Shown: positions 26,210 to 39,853, counted from the stretch's first letter. The stretch: DNA of 64,000 bases from Rhizophagus clarus (GCA_015698045.1 BLAL01000193.1:372001-436000), one strand, 5' to 3'. A program made the numbers and translations. Notes: generated from the letters alone by a model not told the origin.

Positions 26210-27690
26210 AAAGGAAGAGGGAAAGGGTGAGGGTGAGGTGAGGGTGAAAGAAAGAAAAAGGAAAAGAGAAGAGGAAAACGAAAGGAAAGGGTAAAAATGA
26301 AAGGGAACGGAAAAAACGAAAGGGAAGAGGAAAAACGAGAGGTAAGGAGAAATACGAAAATGAAGGGAAAAAATGAAAGAGAAGAGGAAAAACGAGAGGT
26401 AAGGGGAAATACGAAAATGAAGGGAAAAACGAAAGAGAAGAGGAAAAACGAGAGGTAAGGGGAAATACGAAAGTGAAAGCGAAACACGAAAGGAAAGAGA
26501 AACACGAAATGGAAAGAAAGAGAAACACGAAAGGGAAAGAAAGAGATACTACGAAAAGGGAAAGAGAAACACAAATGGGAAGTGGAAACACGAGAGGTAA
26601 GGAGAGACACGAAAATGAAGGGAAAACACGAAAGGGAAAGAGAAACACGAAAGGGAAAGAGAAACACGAAAGGGAAAGAGAAACACGAAAGGGAAAGAGA
26701 AACACGAAAGGGAAAGAGAAACACGAAAGGGAAAGAGAAACACGAAAGGGAAAGAGAAACACGAAAGAGAAACACGAAAGGGAAAGAGAACACGAAAGGG
26801 AAAGAGAAACACGAAAGGGAAAGAGAAACACGAAAGGGAAAGAGAAACACGAAAGGGAAAGAGAAACACGAAAGGGAAAGAGAAACACGAAAGGGAAAGA
26901 GAAACACGAAAGGGAAAGAGAAACACGAAAGGGAAAGAGAAACACGAAAGGGAAAGAGAAACACGAAATGGAAAGAAAGAGAAACACGAAATGGAAAGAA
27001 AGAGAAACACGAAAGGGAAAGAAAGAGAAACACGAAAGGGAAAGAAAGAGATACAACGAAAAAGGAAAGATACAACGAAAGGAAAAGAAAACACGAAAGA
27101 AAGAGAAACACGAAAGGGAAAGATACGACGAAAGGGAAAGAGATACGACGAAAGGGAAAGAGATACGACGAAAGGGAAAGAGATACGACGAAAAGGGAAA
27201 GAGAAACACGAAAAGGGAAAGAAAAAGAGATACGACGAAAAGGGAAAGATACAACGAAAGGGAAAGAGAAAAAACGAAAGGGAAAGAGATACGACGAAAG
27301 GGAAAGAGATACGACGAAAGGGAAAGAGATACGACGAAAGGGAAAGAGAAACGACGAAAAGGAAGGAGAAACGACGAAAAGGAAAGAGATACGACGAAAA
27401 GGAAAGAGATACGACGAAAAGGAAAGAGATACGACGAAAAGGAAAGAGATACGACGAAAAGGAAAGAGATACGACGAAAAGGAAAGAGATACGACGAAAA
27501 GGAAAGAGATACGACGAAAAGGAAAGAGAAACACGAAAGGGAAAGAGAAACGACGAAAAGGAAAGAGATACGACGAAAAGGAAAGAGATACGACGAAAAG
27601 GAAAGAGATACGACGAAAAGGAAAGAGAAACACGAAAGGGAAAGAGAAAAATAGGAAGAGAGGAAGGAAATATCGAAAGGGAAAAAAAAG
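26210..27690 (+). repeat. Purine-strand minisatellite with 19-bp and 20-bp units
   Basis: Nearly all purine on the plus strand. From about 26480 to 27110 the unit is GAAACACGAAAGGGAAAGA (19 bp). From about 27110 to 27650 the main unit is GATACGACGAAAAGGAAAGA (20 bp), with some 19-bp units interspersed. The outer edges are more degenerate. The large open frames in all six readings here (up to 476 codons) arise because the units lack stop codons; their 19- or 20-residue periods equal three DNA units. Not a gene. Confidence 0.9.
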
Positions 27691-28761
27691 AAAATAAATA
27701 CGAGCTTACGGGTAAATTGTTTTTATTATATATAAAGGAGAAAGAAAATAATGAAATATGAAAACGAAAAAGAAAGATCGAAGGAACACGCTTTACTTTT
27801 ACTATTATGTAAGGTAAATAGGGTCATAAATTATTAAATTTATATTTTAATTTACAGAGCAGTGACTATTTGACTTTGACGCTGTTCGACCGTGTCATGT
27901 AGAACGATTGAATTAGATATCATTTATTTTGTACAACAGATTTAGATTCAGATGCGAATACCAGCCCATATCATTACTTCAAATGACTTAATGACTTACA
28001 ATAAATAACCACAAAAAAATGTTAGAAACACATGTTTACAACGAAACGAAGATTTAAAATATAACCAAAGAAAAATGATTAACAGCATACTAGAACGTCC
28101 GCTAGAAAACTAGAAAACCCATCTTACGAGGACCAGGAAACTTTCCCAATGGTCTTCACTACAGATACTAACAAGAAAGTATTAAACATTTTCAAACCTT
28201 AGGTTTTGAAGAAGACGAACTAAATAATATTACAAATTATGAATACATTGATCAAATACGAGAAGGGATTGGCCGAAATTCAACATTATTACAAAGGTAT
28301 TACAAATGACTTCATGATGGAGGAACTCGACAACATTTTAAGGAACTCCCACATGACAAAGCGGGCGGACCACCTAAATTACGATACGAAGATTTTTATC
28401 ACTTAGGGCAATCGGGTATTAACATACTGTACATTTTGATATTTTATAATCGCTGTTTGTCATGACACAAGCATAGGACAAAGCACTCATTTACCTAAAT
28501 CAACTGACTGGAACGCGCAGCTTAACAACACCCCGACCAATCACTTTATTGGAAGTTGGTCGTAAGATATTTGTAAAACTTTTAATAACACGTATCAACA
28601 AGCATCTCAACGTTTAGTATCCGACAACCTAACAATAAAGCTGGTACGATAGGACAATTAGCTTACGCCATATTATTGAACATGCAAACATTTTACAAGG
28701 CCTGAGCAAGGCATGCGAAATAGCAATGGATCGGATCAATCTACCCCAGAAAATTTAAACG

Positions 28762-29110
28762 ATGATATGTAGCCTATTCACTAATCACGCGAATCAGATC
28801 AATTTGAATGATTCAAAAAAAATCAAAACCACACATTTATATGAGACAGGATATTATAAAGGGAGAAACATAAGCCCGATACTATGGTTAACTTATTATG
28901 ATCCCATGTTCGAATGTATCAATAATATCTCATATGTTGACTTAAGTTATCGTTTTCAGGTCGATAAAATTAATAACATATATAATCTCGATTCAGACAC
29001 GCTTTAAATCCTCTCTGAAGCTTTATACGAATACTTAGACGATATAACTTGGATCGCGAAATCGATAGATGATTTACAACGCCTTTTTCAGATCTCTATT
29101 TCCACCTCTT
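28762..29110 (+). pseudogene. LINE reverse transcriptase palm fragment
   Basis: An open frame at 28762-29007 contains GYYKGRNISPILWLTYYDPMFE, corresponding to the RT block around QG..SPLLW. The catalytic YLDD follows at about 29033-29044 in YEYLDDITWIAKSIDDLQRLF after a TAA. The first Gln-Gly of the block is changed to KGR. Part of the decayed LINE, not expressed as an intact enzyme. Confidence 0.7.
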
Positions 29111-29200
29111 TGTCAAAATTGTCAACACTACTTTCCCTTTTGAAATTAATGAAATATGATCTCTTTTTTACCGATTTACAAATATCAAATTAATCACGTA

Positions 29201-29466
29201 CATTCAAACCTCGATATACCGAACTCGCGGTTCAAGAGCAAAAGTTCGGTAGTAAATTTGTTTTATATACCGAGTAGCGAGTTCGATATATAAAGCTGAC
29301 ACGTGATTAAAGAATATTAATTTTGGCCAGAATTAAGATTTAATTATCACAAAGACCAGTATAAATTTCAACCACGTGATCAAGTTCGGTAGGAATGCTT
29401 TATTATAAACGGTAAATCATAAAAGTTCGGAATACGTTATATCAAAAATTCGGTATATCGAGATTT
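29201..29466. mobile_element. MITE with CTCGATATACCGAA termini
   Basis: The ends CTCGATATACCGAA (29210-29223) and its inverse (29449-29462) are perfectly inverted over 14 bp. Internal relatives (TATACCGAGTAGCGAGTTCGATATA) make a larger foldback. About 265 bp and no coding capacity. The terminal sequence recalls pogo/Tigger-type Tc1/mariner MITEs; this is family resemblance only, and the TA duplication is unclear. Confidence 0.65.
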
Positions 29467-30022
29467 TTTTAAATAATATGAAAAGTCCTCTGCTCGGGTA
29501 CTTTCCTTTGTCGTTAATAAGAGTCTGCTAGCTTTTGGAGGAAAAACTGATTATGTTTCTTTCATTACTAAATAAAAAGTCGCATTCTATTGACATTTTT
29601 TTCTACAACAACCGTTAAAAAAATCAAAACCAGAATTAATCGATACAAACGAATTACACATCAACATGTCATCTACTCCAGATAGAGTACCTACTCCAAT
29701 TTACTCACCTATCAGAATATACATTAAAATTCACTTATTATATTCGTTAACGCGACAGTACATACAGTACATATTAACTTACTACTTAACAATCCGGACT
29801 ACAACCAGATAGCAACAACTTTTAATCACACAATACGACTTTTGGTTATCATATTTCTCAAACCTATTGACCTTGTCCGCACCATTACACATTATTAACA
29901 TCTCGACTAATTTCAGTAATCAATTACATATTAAACTATGTATAACACAAATATCACAGGAAGCAATTGTTCAATAATTAAAGAAATTACTAATTTCAGT
30001 TGATTAAGGCCGATTATACAAG

Positions 30023-30671
30023 CCCTATAAAAAATAAATGTCCGGAAAATGTTATCAAAATGTCCGGAAAATGTCCAGAATAAATCTGATGTGTCCGGAA
30101 AATGTCCACTTTTTTGGTACATGTCTGACACACTTCTGATACTTAAAATTTTGACATGTCCTAACTTTGTCCAGAATTCATCCAGTATTTGTTCGGTATA
30201 AAATTTTGGACAAATTCCAGACAGTTAAACCTGGACAAATTCTGGACATAGCAAAAAAACCAGATAGACAAATTCCGGACACGAAAAAGTTCAGGACAAA
30301 TTCTGGATACTATTTCCAAAAAAGGATAAATTAATTTTGTAAAAAAATGCAAAAAGCACAAAACTGACATTCAAAATCTTTTCTGTCGTACTAATTAAAA
30401 TTGCAGAGCAGGCAAAAATACTATATATCTATGATATAAAAATTCTGGGTTAAGGAATAATGATGATCATCTATCCATTGATCATCTTTTGTGGCAAAAT
30501 TTTACAAAAATACATTTCTGGACAATTTCAGGACAAATTCCTAATATCCCGGAAATGCAGTGTTTTCGGAACAGTTTCCGGACACACAGTGTCCAGAATT
30601 TCTGGACAATTATTTAGACAATTTTTCTGGACATTTTCTGGACATTATCCGGACACATATTTTTTATAGGG
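30023..30671 (-). mobile_element. Non-autonomous DNA transposon, copy B (3-bp TSD)
   Basis: A 649-bp inverted copy of the element at 6576-7201, with the same CCCTATAAAAAATAA ends and TCCGGACA-type subterminal repeats. It is flanked by AAG at 30020-30022 and 30672-30674. A different 3-bp duplication from copy A confirms TSD length and independent insertion. It lies inside the decayed LINE. Confidence 0.82.
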
Positions 30672-31543
30672 AAGTTTGAAAACCAAACGTATCTATCATG
30701 CTCTTAGAACAGGTTGTTTCGCTTGATGGATATTATTTGCAAGAATGGAAAAATGACAGAAGCTCAACCATTGGCTTGTTTAAAGGACGAATACCGAACT
30801 GGAATAAAAAAATAAAGATTCATAACACATTAGCTCAAAATAATCGTTTAGCTAACCAATTAACTTCACCTTTTATCAAATCCACGCTATACAAAAAAAC
30901 TCCGAATGAATGGTCAACGATCTGTGATCCTATCTTTAGTAAGACTATCGAACAAGTAAACATGAATTATTGGATACTTCGTTAACACTTCATCTTTACA
31001 CTCCTTATTAAAACCAAGCAACTACATACATACTCTATCGGCCTATCGGGACACTCGCCCTTTATGTGTGCATCTCTCGAGATACTGTCCCAATGACGCT
31101 AGAACTAATTTAACAAAACGACATAGATACACAGTCAAATCGTATCACGCCCTAAGAGCGCTCTGCTGTAACGGTTACTTACTTTCGTACGAACACAACA
31201 TACACACAACAATGTTCTTAAAACCATACCAACACATCGAATCAACAAACAACCACTGATTATTTTCTTTGGGGATAATGAAATTGGAACTTCAAAATGT
31301 AAAATAGGCTTCGGATAGATCGAAACGTCATCCTATCGTTTTTAAAGGCGCATGCGTCACCACACTATCAATATTTTAACAGCTGTTACGACTGTGCCAG
31401 TGGGCTCTCAAGTGAATATTTTTTCGGACTCACCAGTATACGATGAATATTGAAAGCCTCGCGTGGCGGCGTGGCGCCAACTTATGCATATCATTTATTC
31501 ACGTGACTTAACAATAACTTTTTAAAGGTAAAAGCTTGCTCGA

Positions 31544-32226
31544 ATGACATTTTTAATGACACTGCCGATCTACTATCCAAAGAATGTTCAACTTTTACTA
31601 TCAATCCAAATCCAAATTAACCACAACGCCCTTCCGGGAATTTGTGGATCTTTAATTTTTAATTCACTGGGATACATTGACCGCGACAATGAAAAGTTAT
31701 ACCAACGCATTATTGAATCGATATTAAAGAACCAAACGAACTGCAGTTTAATCAACAGTGAGTGCTCTCTCCAGCACATCGATTTGATATCAACTCAACA
31801 CATTCTAAAGAAGTGTAGCGGGTCGCATGATCATACATGCGGTTTTAAAAGCTTTGCGTATGTTTTACCAACGGCCAATGTCTTAAAGACTTAAACCATC
31901 ACAAGCGTTAAAATGTCCAGAATGTAATTATGTAACATTATTGATAGTAACGAAAACATTGTATTATGTATTACACATCAAAACAAAGTATCAACGCCGC
32001 GTTGAGAGATTATATTGTTATCTTTATGGCAAAACTCCAACAATACAACACTGAGGTCGAGAATCTGGACCTACGATCTAAACTAGCGCAAGACCCTCTC
32101 TTTCAGCCTTTCATTAATTTACATCATCCTCTTTACTTCTTAATACATAAAGCAGTTCCAGTATCCTTGGCCAACTTGGTGGGCAGGTATATCAAAAAGA
32201 TTCAGCTTGACGTCGTTTCATATTAG
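31544..32226 (+). pseudogene. LINE-associated C-terminal fragments
   Basis: Two open segments, 31544-31894 (PGICGSLIFNSLGYIDRDNEKLYQRIIE..) and 31966-32226 (INAALRDYIVIF..DPLFQPFINLHHPLYFLIHKAVPVSLANLVGRYIKKIQL), separated by a frame change and stops. The coding character is good. They directly follow the RNase H-like block of the decayed LINE on the same strand, so I treat them as its downstream region. No named domain. Confidence 0.45.
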
Positions 32227-32429
32227 AATTCAATGAACTCGTTGTACAACCATATCACAATTCCGACCTACAGTAAATCCGATAGTGGAAAACGTAAACT
32301 GAAGTGTAAACGATTAAATAATTATTCCACAGTAATAAGAAATATTCTAAATTTATGGACAAATAAATGTAGCAAATATCCCAAACTTCATTTTTACATC
32401 AAATTTCAGTTCTTGTTATCACGATAATG

Positions 32430-35400
32430 AACAACCTCTCTATGAAGAAATACTATCATTGTTACGTAAAAAAAAAAATATATATATTATCCAACAATTA
32501 TAAGGAATCAGAATATTCAAATCTAACATGAAAAAGACGAGAGAGATTAAATAATAAATGAAAAATAAAGGGACGCAAATTGATTCGCTTGATTTCCTTT
32601 AGTAATTGATTATTCATATTTTACTGGTTAAAAATTAATCAATAGTATTAAGAAAAAAAATGAGAATGAAGAATAAAATCTACTTACTATATCTAATATC
32701 ATTGATTATAGACGAATTTTCCATAAAGCAAGTATACAGTTGATTGACAACTTTATCTTCAAGATCTTCAAAATTCTGCTAACATCTTGCAGAATTTCAT
32801 GCGAATAACGCTAAAATAATCCAACATGAACATCCATTAATATATTTCAAAAAGATCCATATTAATTTAAATTAATTTGAAAGTAATGCAAAAATAATCA
32901 AATTACCATAATGGCGCCTTTAACACAGAAACCAGTAATATCAATATATAGCGATAGCAACAAAGCAAGTAATGAACTTTCCGATATATACAATCCACAT
33001 CAAATAATTTCTCGTCTCTCACCTAAATATGTTGATAAATAGTTAATAGTATTGTAAAAAAAAAATTAATCAAACATATTGTACATACATTTTTATCGTA
33101 CTTACACCCTTTAAACACGTAAAAAGGAATATTATATTGAATGGCACTTGATAATTGATAAGTATTTTTCGATTAGCGTTACCGATTTCGCACCACACAT
33201 TATAAATATATTCTTCGTATGGAATAATGAAAATTGGACACCACATATCACATGCATTTCTAAGAAAAAGAAAAGAAAACTTAATACATATAATAAATTT
33301 AATAATTAGTTATTTCAGTTACCTTCTAATCTCCTCATGCAGTCGCGCACACTTTTATATGAGCTTTTCACTCAGTGGTCAATACCAAAATGCAGGTTCT
33401 GAAGTTAAAAGATAAAAATAAAATGAAATCTAAATTATTATCTTGTTCTTCTACACTTTGCAAAACTAACGGAGAGAGATCGCTAGCCCATATAACTTTA
33501 GTAATAAATTAGGCACTAGTCGAAATCACTGCAGACGACTCAATATATCTTTTATTTTGAACAAACCTTCTAATATGTAACAATGCAGTCCCTAATTATA
33601 AATTATTAAAACCTTTTACTATAATAACGATAATGTTTGACACTGCGAGTATAAAAATTCAATTTAAAAAGGTACGAACGATTTTAAAGTTAATTCGTAT
33701 GGGGTAGATGCATTTATAATTTATTGTCAATTTTGTTTATTTAGCTTGTGGAATTTTGTCGAAAAAGGTTCGACAAAATCTGATAGATTTGGATTAGTGG
33801 TTAACCTAAAAAATTAGCAACACCAAAGAATCTAAAAATAGCTTTGTCATAAAAAACAGGTTTCTAATTCGAATTTGTCGTACAAAATTTTTTTAATTAT
33901 GATACGCGAATATACACAAAAATATATTATAGAAGGAAGTTAGATTATGGAGAAATCATTTTGGTCGAACTTTTTACAATATTCTGCAATCGATATGACT
34001 TGTTTGTATGAAAGAAATATATATTTAAAGCGATAAAAAACACGTATCTTGTTTATATGTATTGGGTATAGTAAACAATTATTTTTTTTCACCGTAACTC
34101 TTAATTAACCATTTTGAGCTCTTTTTCTTTTTTTTTTTTGTTTATTTAGTATCTCCGATAATTAACCGAATAACTAAGAGTTAATTTTTACCTTCAGTTT
34201 AATAAATTCTTTTTTTTTCGTCAATTGTCGAAAAAAAGAATTATTTTTATTTGGTAAATTCTTGCAATTCAACATATGAGTGATTACTTTCTTTCTTCTT
34301 TACGTAAAATGATCTTGTAATAATTTCCTAAAAATTAAAAAAATAGAAAAATTCTTGAAATAATAATATTTAAGATTCAATAATTTCTTTTTTTCTTTGT
34401 AGTAACACAACGCATGGAGTATAAATATGATCGAACCAACAACGATGTTTGATTATTTTTTTTTTTATATTCATTAAACCAACTTCTTTCCCTTCTAATT
34501 GTTTTTACAAATCTATCCTGATATCCCGTATACAAACATACTACGCTTATGATTAAATTTATCCCGTTACAAAGAAGAATCACTTTTTCATCATTTAAAA
34601 GTCCAAATCCTCAAATTACACTTAAAATATGGAATTATTCTCCTGCATAGTAAATATGTGTATAGGAAAGTAATTGTTTTACCCTATGTAAAAAAAAAAA
34701 AAAAGATTTAACATACTATTTAAGATTACTAGCTCAGGTGGGGAGAACCAATTTTTAAAGATGGAAACTATAAAGCATCAGAATTATCAGATGACAAATT
34801 AATTTATTTTTTATACTTAAATTTCGCAATGGGTTGATTGTTGTCCTTTTGCATTGTATGAGATGGTCACAGATCTTCTCGTAGTGCGTAAGGGACTTTT
34901 CTTGTATAATTAGAATAAATGAATATATGTATATAAAAGAAGAAAAAAATTCGTTATCAATTGTTTGACGCAAAAATGACTGGTTTGTATTAAAAATTTG
35001 TTACGTACATGAACGTAGTAGTAAATTGGCACAATGACGAGAAATTTACTAATATATTTATTTTGAAGCTATTCTGCAAGTTTCCTTTTATACATTATTT
35101 TTTTAATCAAACACGTAATCTATGAAGTTGCTATGCATAAAATAATCAGTGACCGCATTACACATACTGCACGTCGCGTGACTGCTTTTTTTTTTGGAAT
35201 CCCGGATAGAAATTTACCGAACATTTTTTTGTGCTAAACTTTATTTAGAACTTTAACTAACTCCTTTTATTTAGTGATCCTGTTTAGTACCCGGTTCAAA
35301 TTCTTTATCATCAATTCTTTTTTTTTGCCCACTTTCACACGCAGCTCTCCCGGTTTCTGCTTTTTTTCACAAGGAAATTCTAAGAAGAAAAAAAAATGAC

Positions 35401-35674
35401 TTATCTAAATTTAGAAAAAACAAGTTTTCTTATCGGAGAAAAATTTTTTTTTTTGTGAACAAATAAAACTATAACAGACAATTTTTTTTTTTATCGGATG
35501 TAGACGTTCAAAAAAGGAAAATCCTACCGAAATTGCGGTCGGATCTGTTCCGAATGGTCCTTTTTTTTTAAAAAAAAATTTTTTTGCCAAACTTGCTAAT
35601 TAATTTCAGTGATTGGCTTGATTATTGTAATATAGTAGAATAATAATAAGCTGTGAAATACTAGAAAGTTAACG

Positions 35675-35716
<42 letters not shown>

Positions 35717-36190
35717 CGTAGTAAGTAAGAATAATGCTGATAATGTAAAAATCAATTGTAGACTCTGAGGAAAAATACAATATTTTTTTTTTTAGGTTTT
35801 ATTATCAAAATTTCATGATTCAGGCACATAAATAACTTGTTTGTTAAGATAAATTCGTGAATAACTTTTATTCACTTGTTTTATTGTTTAAGTATAATTA
35901 TACTTTACAAACTTTACATGAAAAAAATGGGTATCGTTATTTAAAAGGTTACGCGAAAAAAAATATGATATGAAAGGGGTCGCCCGAAATGGCAAAAAGC
36001 GGTTGTAAAATAAAAAAATCGTTCCGAATTATTTGACGTAAATTAATTTGTATAGTTATTCGTGTGTTCGATCAAGTTTCGATTGTGTGTATTACGTGTA
36101 TGCTAAAAAAAAACGAGACAAAAAAATTAAGAATTTCAATTATAATTATTGTCATTACAAAATTAATACTCACTACGTCGGCATTTTATA
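32430..36190. other. AT-rich stretch, no gene supported
   Basis: Only short frames without motifs. Noted structures: a perfect 11-bp hairpin at 33753-33779 (ATTTTGTCGAA..TTCGACAAAAT) and a pure T run of about 34 bases near 35681-35714. Many T-tracts resemble intron 3' ends, so exons of an unrecognised gene could be hidden here. Confidence 0.4.
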
Positions 36191-36191
36191 G

Positions 36192-36400
36192 CCTTAAGCG
36201 AAGAGAAATAGGATTTTCATTTTATTGAGAATCTCTGAAAATAAATAATTTTTGGTAAATAAATAATTAAAAAATTTATTATTTTATTAATTAATTGCTC
36301 TTTACCTGTTCTCTGTTTGCACGGCTTAAGACATTCATTATTAATGAGCCAATATGCCAACTCATGAATAAAGGCTACAGTCCATGAAAGCGTAAAACGG
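36192..36400 (-). CDS. Possible small exon pair, unknown protein
   Basis: On the minus strand a frame reads TLSWTVAFIHELAYWLINNECLKPCKQR. A GTAAAG donor follows, then a T-rich intron of about 70 bp ending TTTTCAG, and a short exon ending LNKMKILFLFA and a stop near 36195. Splice signals and amino-acid composition are plausible, but no start codon, domain or homologue is recognised. Could be the end of a longer gene or a transposon relic. Confidence 0.25.
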
Positions 36401-38122
36401 TTGTTTATATATAAAAAAGAACTCACTCTAGAATTTCACAAATGCACAAAAAATCGGCGCATCAGTTTTGTGATTCTAAGATGAAACAACGCCACACGAA
36501 TCTTACTACTTTAAAAAAAAAAAGTTTTCTTTTAAATCGCTGAATCGGATTCTTTGTTTGACTTTTTTGATCATATTAATTATTTTATTGTATGTAAAGA
36601 TCATATGTAATTGTTTTTATTGATAAAGTTTTTAGATAGGGAAACTCACGGATAACTAAAATAAGTTAAAGATGGTTTCTCAATTGATAAAGATAAAGAA
36701 TTTCATCTGGATAAGATTCCGATAGGTAAAAGCCCATCAAAGAGATTATTCTGAATGTCCTGAAATAGATCATTTATATTTATAATTATGATGTATGTCT
36801 GCTGTATCAACAAATATGTACAGTAAAGATCACTAATTATGTCTTATCAGACGTAAAAAGTACAATATCAAATAGTATTGCACACTCATTTATTCATTTG
36901 TTTATATGCATTTTATACGTATGTACAATATGATGGATTATGATTACCGTATATTTTTCTACTATACTTAAATTAGAGTTACAATGCGCGTCGTATCACA
37001 CACATCAGATAAGGATTCATTTCATGTGTACATCTTATTACAAGAAATTTCTACCACTTAAATTTTTACTTTTATTTATCTTATTGAATTACCGTCTTCA
37101 CCCGGTTTCACCTCAAATTCGTTTAAACATTATAGCGAAGAATTTGATTGGTTGTTTCTTATAACGAGGGATATTTGAAGTATTTGATTGGGAAATTGTC
37201 ACGTGATTAGAAAATTCGTTATCTTCTAGTCCGACTGTAATAGGTTCAAAATAGTTTCAGCTTTGATGTTAAATTTAATTATCATAAAAAAAAAAAAAAA
37301 AAAAAAAAAAATTAAAAAAATTTGATGTATTACGAAACGCATCATTTATTCCTTGTAATAAGAATTTTTTTTTTTCCATTGTTCTTACAAATTTAAAGAA
37401 TACACACACATACACACACATATCAATTGAGAAATTGTTAATGGTTTATGAAATCTATTGTTTCCGATATGTCCATTCGGATCACTCGTAAGCCGTGATT
37501 CCATTTTGCCAAGAAAAAGTGTAACACTGGGTTCTCACGATTTGTCTCAAAATAAGATTAAAATTAACCACTATCATTTCGTAATGTAACCATATGACCA
37601 TACGGCTAAAAATCAATTTTCGCGCTTAGATGAGCTAGATCTACATATTTTGTGATACATGATTTGTAATAATTAATGTCTTGTTTTCATGATAGAGACG
37701 TGTTGTGGTGTTTCATTCAAAAATATCATTTTAAAGTTTCCAATTTCAGTCGAAGCAGTTTCACCGCCTCGTGATATCAACCTGAGTTCTGATTTGTCTA
37801 ATTCACTAGTCAAGATATTATCTTGATTCAAAGAATCTATTAAATAATAGGAATGTAGTCTATCAGGGTTACTATATCGTATAATTTAACTATAATTCTA
37901 CCATCATTATCATCAATAGTAACAGTGTCAATGTCATTGCTTCATTTCTTTTGTATAGTCAACCCTTATAACTAACAGATTATATATATAAAATAAAATT
38001 TTGCTATTAAAAATAAGTATTATGAGTTGGTGGTTTAAACAGTAATAAATATTATTCTTAATAAATCCAGAAAATATAAATTCGGTAAAATTCGCGTGAA
38101 TTTTATTGAAAAAAAATTTCAG

Positions 38123-39174
38123 TATCTATAACTGTTGAAGCTGAAGATAAAGGTCACGATGACGTGTGTTTTACATTTGATCCAGGTGCTTTCTCATCGG
38201 TGTATCTAATACCTCGACGAACTCAAACAAAAGAGCATAGAAACAATTTTTTTTTTGCATGCTTTCACGCTATTGCTATGCATTTTATCTTCGTATATTC
38301 TTTTATTAAAAATGAAAAGTTAAAACCGAAGTTATATCAAGATATAATCTTACACTTCATCTACTCAAAAATTAACGTCACCACATGACTGGTGTGACAC
38401 AAATATCATACAAAGTAATATAATAAGCTCACAATCTGACGACTGTTGTTTTTTAAATAAATATTACACGTTATTCTCGTTCAAACCGCTTCTCCATTAT
38501 TTTAATCAATTCTCTTTACGAAACTTTTTAAATTTTTCCGGTTTATTTGTTATAATTACCGTTAGCACTTTATACTTGTTGGTTTTTAAAGAGCTACCGA
38601 TCCTCCTACTGATGGTAAAAATATTACAGAGAATGTAAGAAAATATTCAAACTCAAAACGTGGTGATTATAATGGTTGTAATTGATTTTATTTAATAATA
38701 CGTATTTGTTATTGATCCTATAACGTTAAAATATGTATAATTTTCTTGAACTATATAAATCATCTATCGACTCATGCTGACTACGAAACATTTTGTATCA
38801 TCATGTTCAGAATTCTATACTCCTTTGCTTCCAGTTGTTGCTCAAATAGCCATTATTGTTAGCTTCGTTCCAGATTAATTACCGTTTCACAAAGATATGA
38901 TTCGCTTGACCTTTTAATTTCAGGAAAAAGTTCCTGAAACCGATAGAAAATTTTATGATGGAAAGGTACAGGTTCAGATTCTATCCCCTTTTAATTCTTT
39001 TTCGTCATTTGAAAAATCGTTAAAAAATTATTTTTTCTCTTTAGATCAAGAACATAATATTTTATATTTTAGCTTCTGGATATCTTGCGACAGTTTTTAG
39101 ACATAGTTCGCATAACACAAGACCGGAATGCTCCAACTAAAATCAAAATATCACATGAACGGTCCATAATCTGA
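38123..39174 (+). CDS. Putative 3' exons of an unidentified host gene
   Basis: Exon-like blocks follow acceptors on the plus strand. 38123-about 38240 reads SITVEAEDKGHDDVCFTFDPG. 38924-38965 reads EKVPETDRKFYDGK between CAG and GTACAG. 39073-39174 reads LLDILRQFLDIVRITQDR and ends in a stop after SHERSII. The 14-codon and 33-codon blocks join in phase. A further candidate block, VEAVSPPRDINLSSDLSNS, lies near 37750. Joins between 38240 and 38924 are unresolved. I do not recognise the protein. Confidence 0.35.
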
Positions 39175-39179
39175 AGGAA

Positions 39180-39850
39180 GCATGGCCAGGATCTTATGGT
39201 TCGGTAGAGGGGCAGTCCGATAATTAATAATGCTAACCGATAGCAGACTGTCTACACTTCTCTATATGTAGATAAAGTTTGGAGGAAATGATTTTATATT
39301 CTCTTTCAATAATAACAATAGAATTGAAAAATTCTATTTAGACGTTAATGAATGAAACTTCGGGCAACATAATTTAGGAATTTTTTATTATGGTATTTAA
39401 TTAATTGTTTCTGCCGGTACTTCTCTTTCGTGAAAAATTTAAAATTTGAAAATTAATTGACATCATGACGTCATATTTACAGTTTGTTTTTTAAGTTTAT
39501 TTCTAATATATTGTAATTGTTATAGAAAAAACTTTTTTCACATTATTGCGAAAAAAATTGCATGGGAGGTGGAGATATCTTTTTTGGAATTTTATCTTTT
39601 TTTCTCAAAATGGTTGTAATTTTAATTTCGTTTTATTTTTTTTTTGGCTGCCAATTTATTTATTTTTTTTCGGCTGCCAATTTTTCTTTTCTCTTTTTTT
39701 ATTTTCCGTCCGACTTTTTTTGTTATTTACCTTTTTTTTTTAAAGAACGAATAATAAATATTGATCAATTCATTATTTTGTTGATGTAAATTCGTTAACG
39801 TAAAAGAATTGCGTATGTTTGAATTTACCTAAATTAAACCATTCTATGGT
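39180..39850. other. T-rich stretch, no gene recognised
   Basis: The frames at 39546-39789 are poly-Phe readings of T-rich DNA and are not called. Confidence 0.5.
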
Positions 39851-39853
39851 TTA

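Larger units (their letters stand above)
28080..32230 (+). mobile_element. Decayed LINE retrotransposon with nested insertions
   Basis: Plus-strand fragments in shifting frames appear in LINE order. There is an RT N-terminal block near 28500-28610 (TDWNAQLNN, ITLLEVGRKIFVKLL), RT palm blocks at 28850-29070 (GRNISPILWLTYYDP and YLDDITWIAKS), a post-RT block at 30698-30985 (EQVVSLDGYYLQEW), an RNase H-like block at 31375-31450 (VTTVPVGSQVNIFSDS) and C-terminal open segments at 31544-31894 and 31966-32226. Many stops and frameshifts make it non-functional. The MITE at 29201-29466 and the transposon at 30023-30671 are inserted inside it. Confidence 0.7.

Noticed and set aside
26166-27761. Six large open frames of 181-476 codons on both strands
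   Set aside because: They are translations of the 19/20-bp purine minisatellite. Their 19- and 20-residue periods equal three DNA units and both strands are open at once.
39546-39789. Hydrophobic plus-strand frames resembling membrane segments
   Set aside because: Poly-Phe/Leu readings of T-rich DNA in two overlapping frames, with no start context or homologous pattern.
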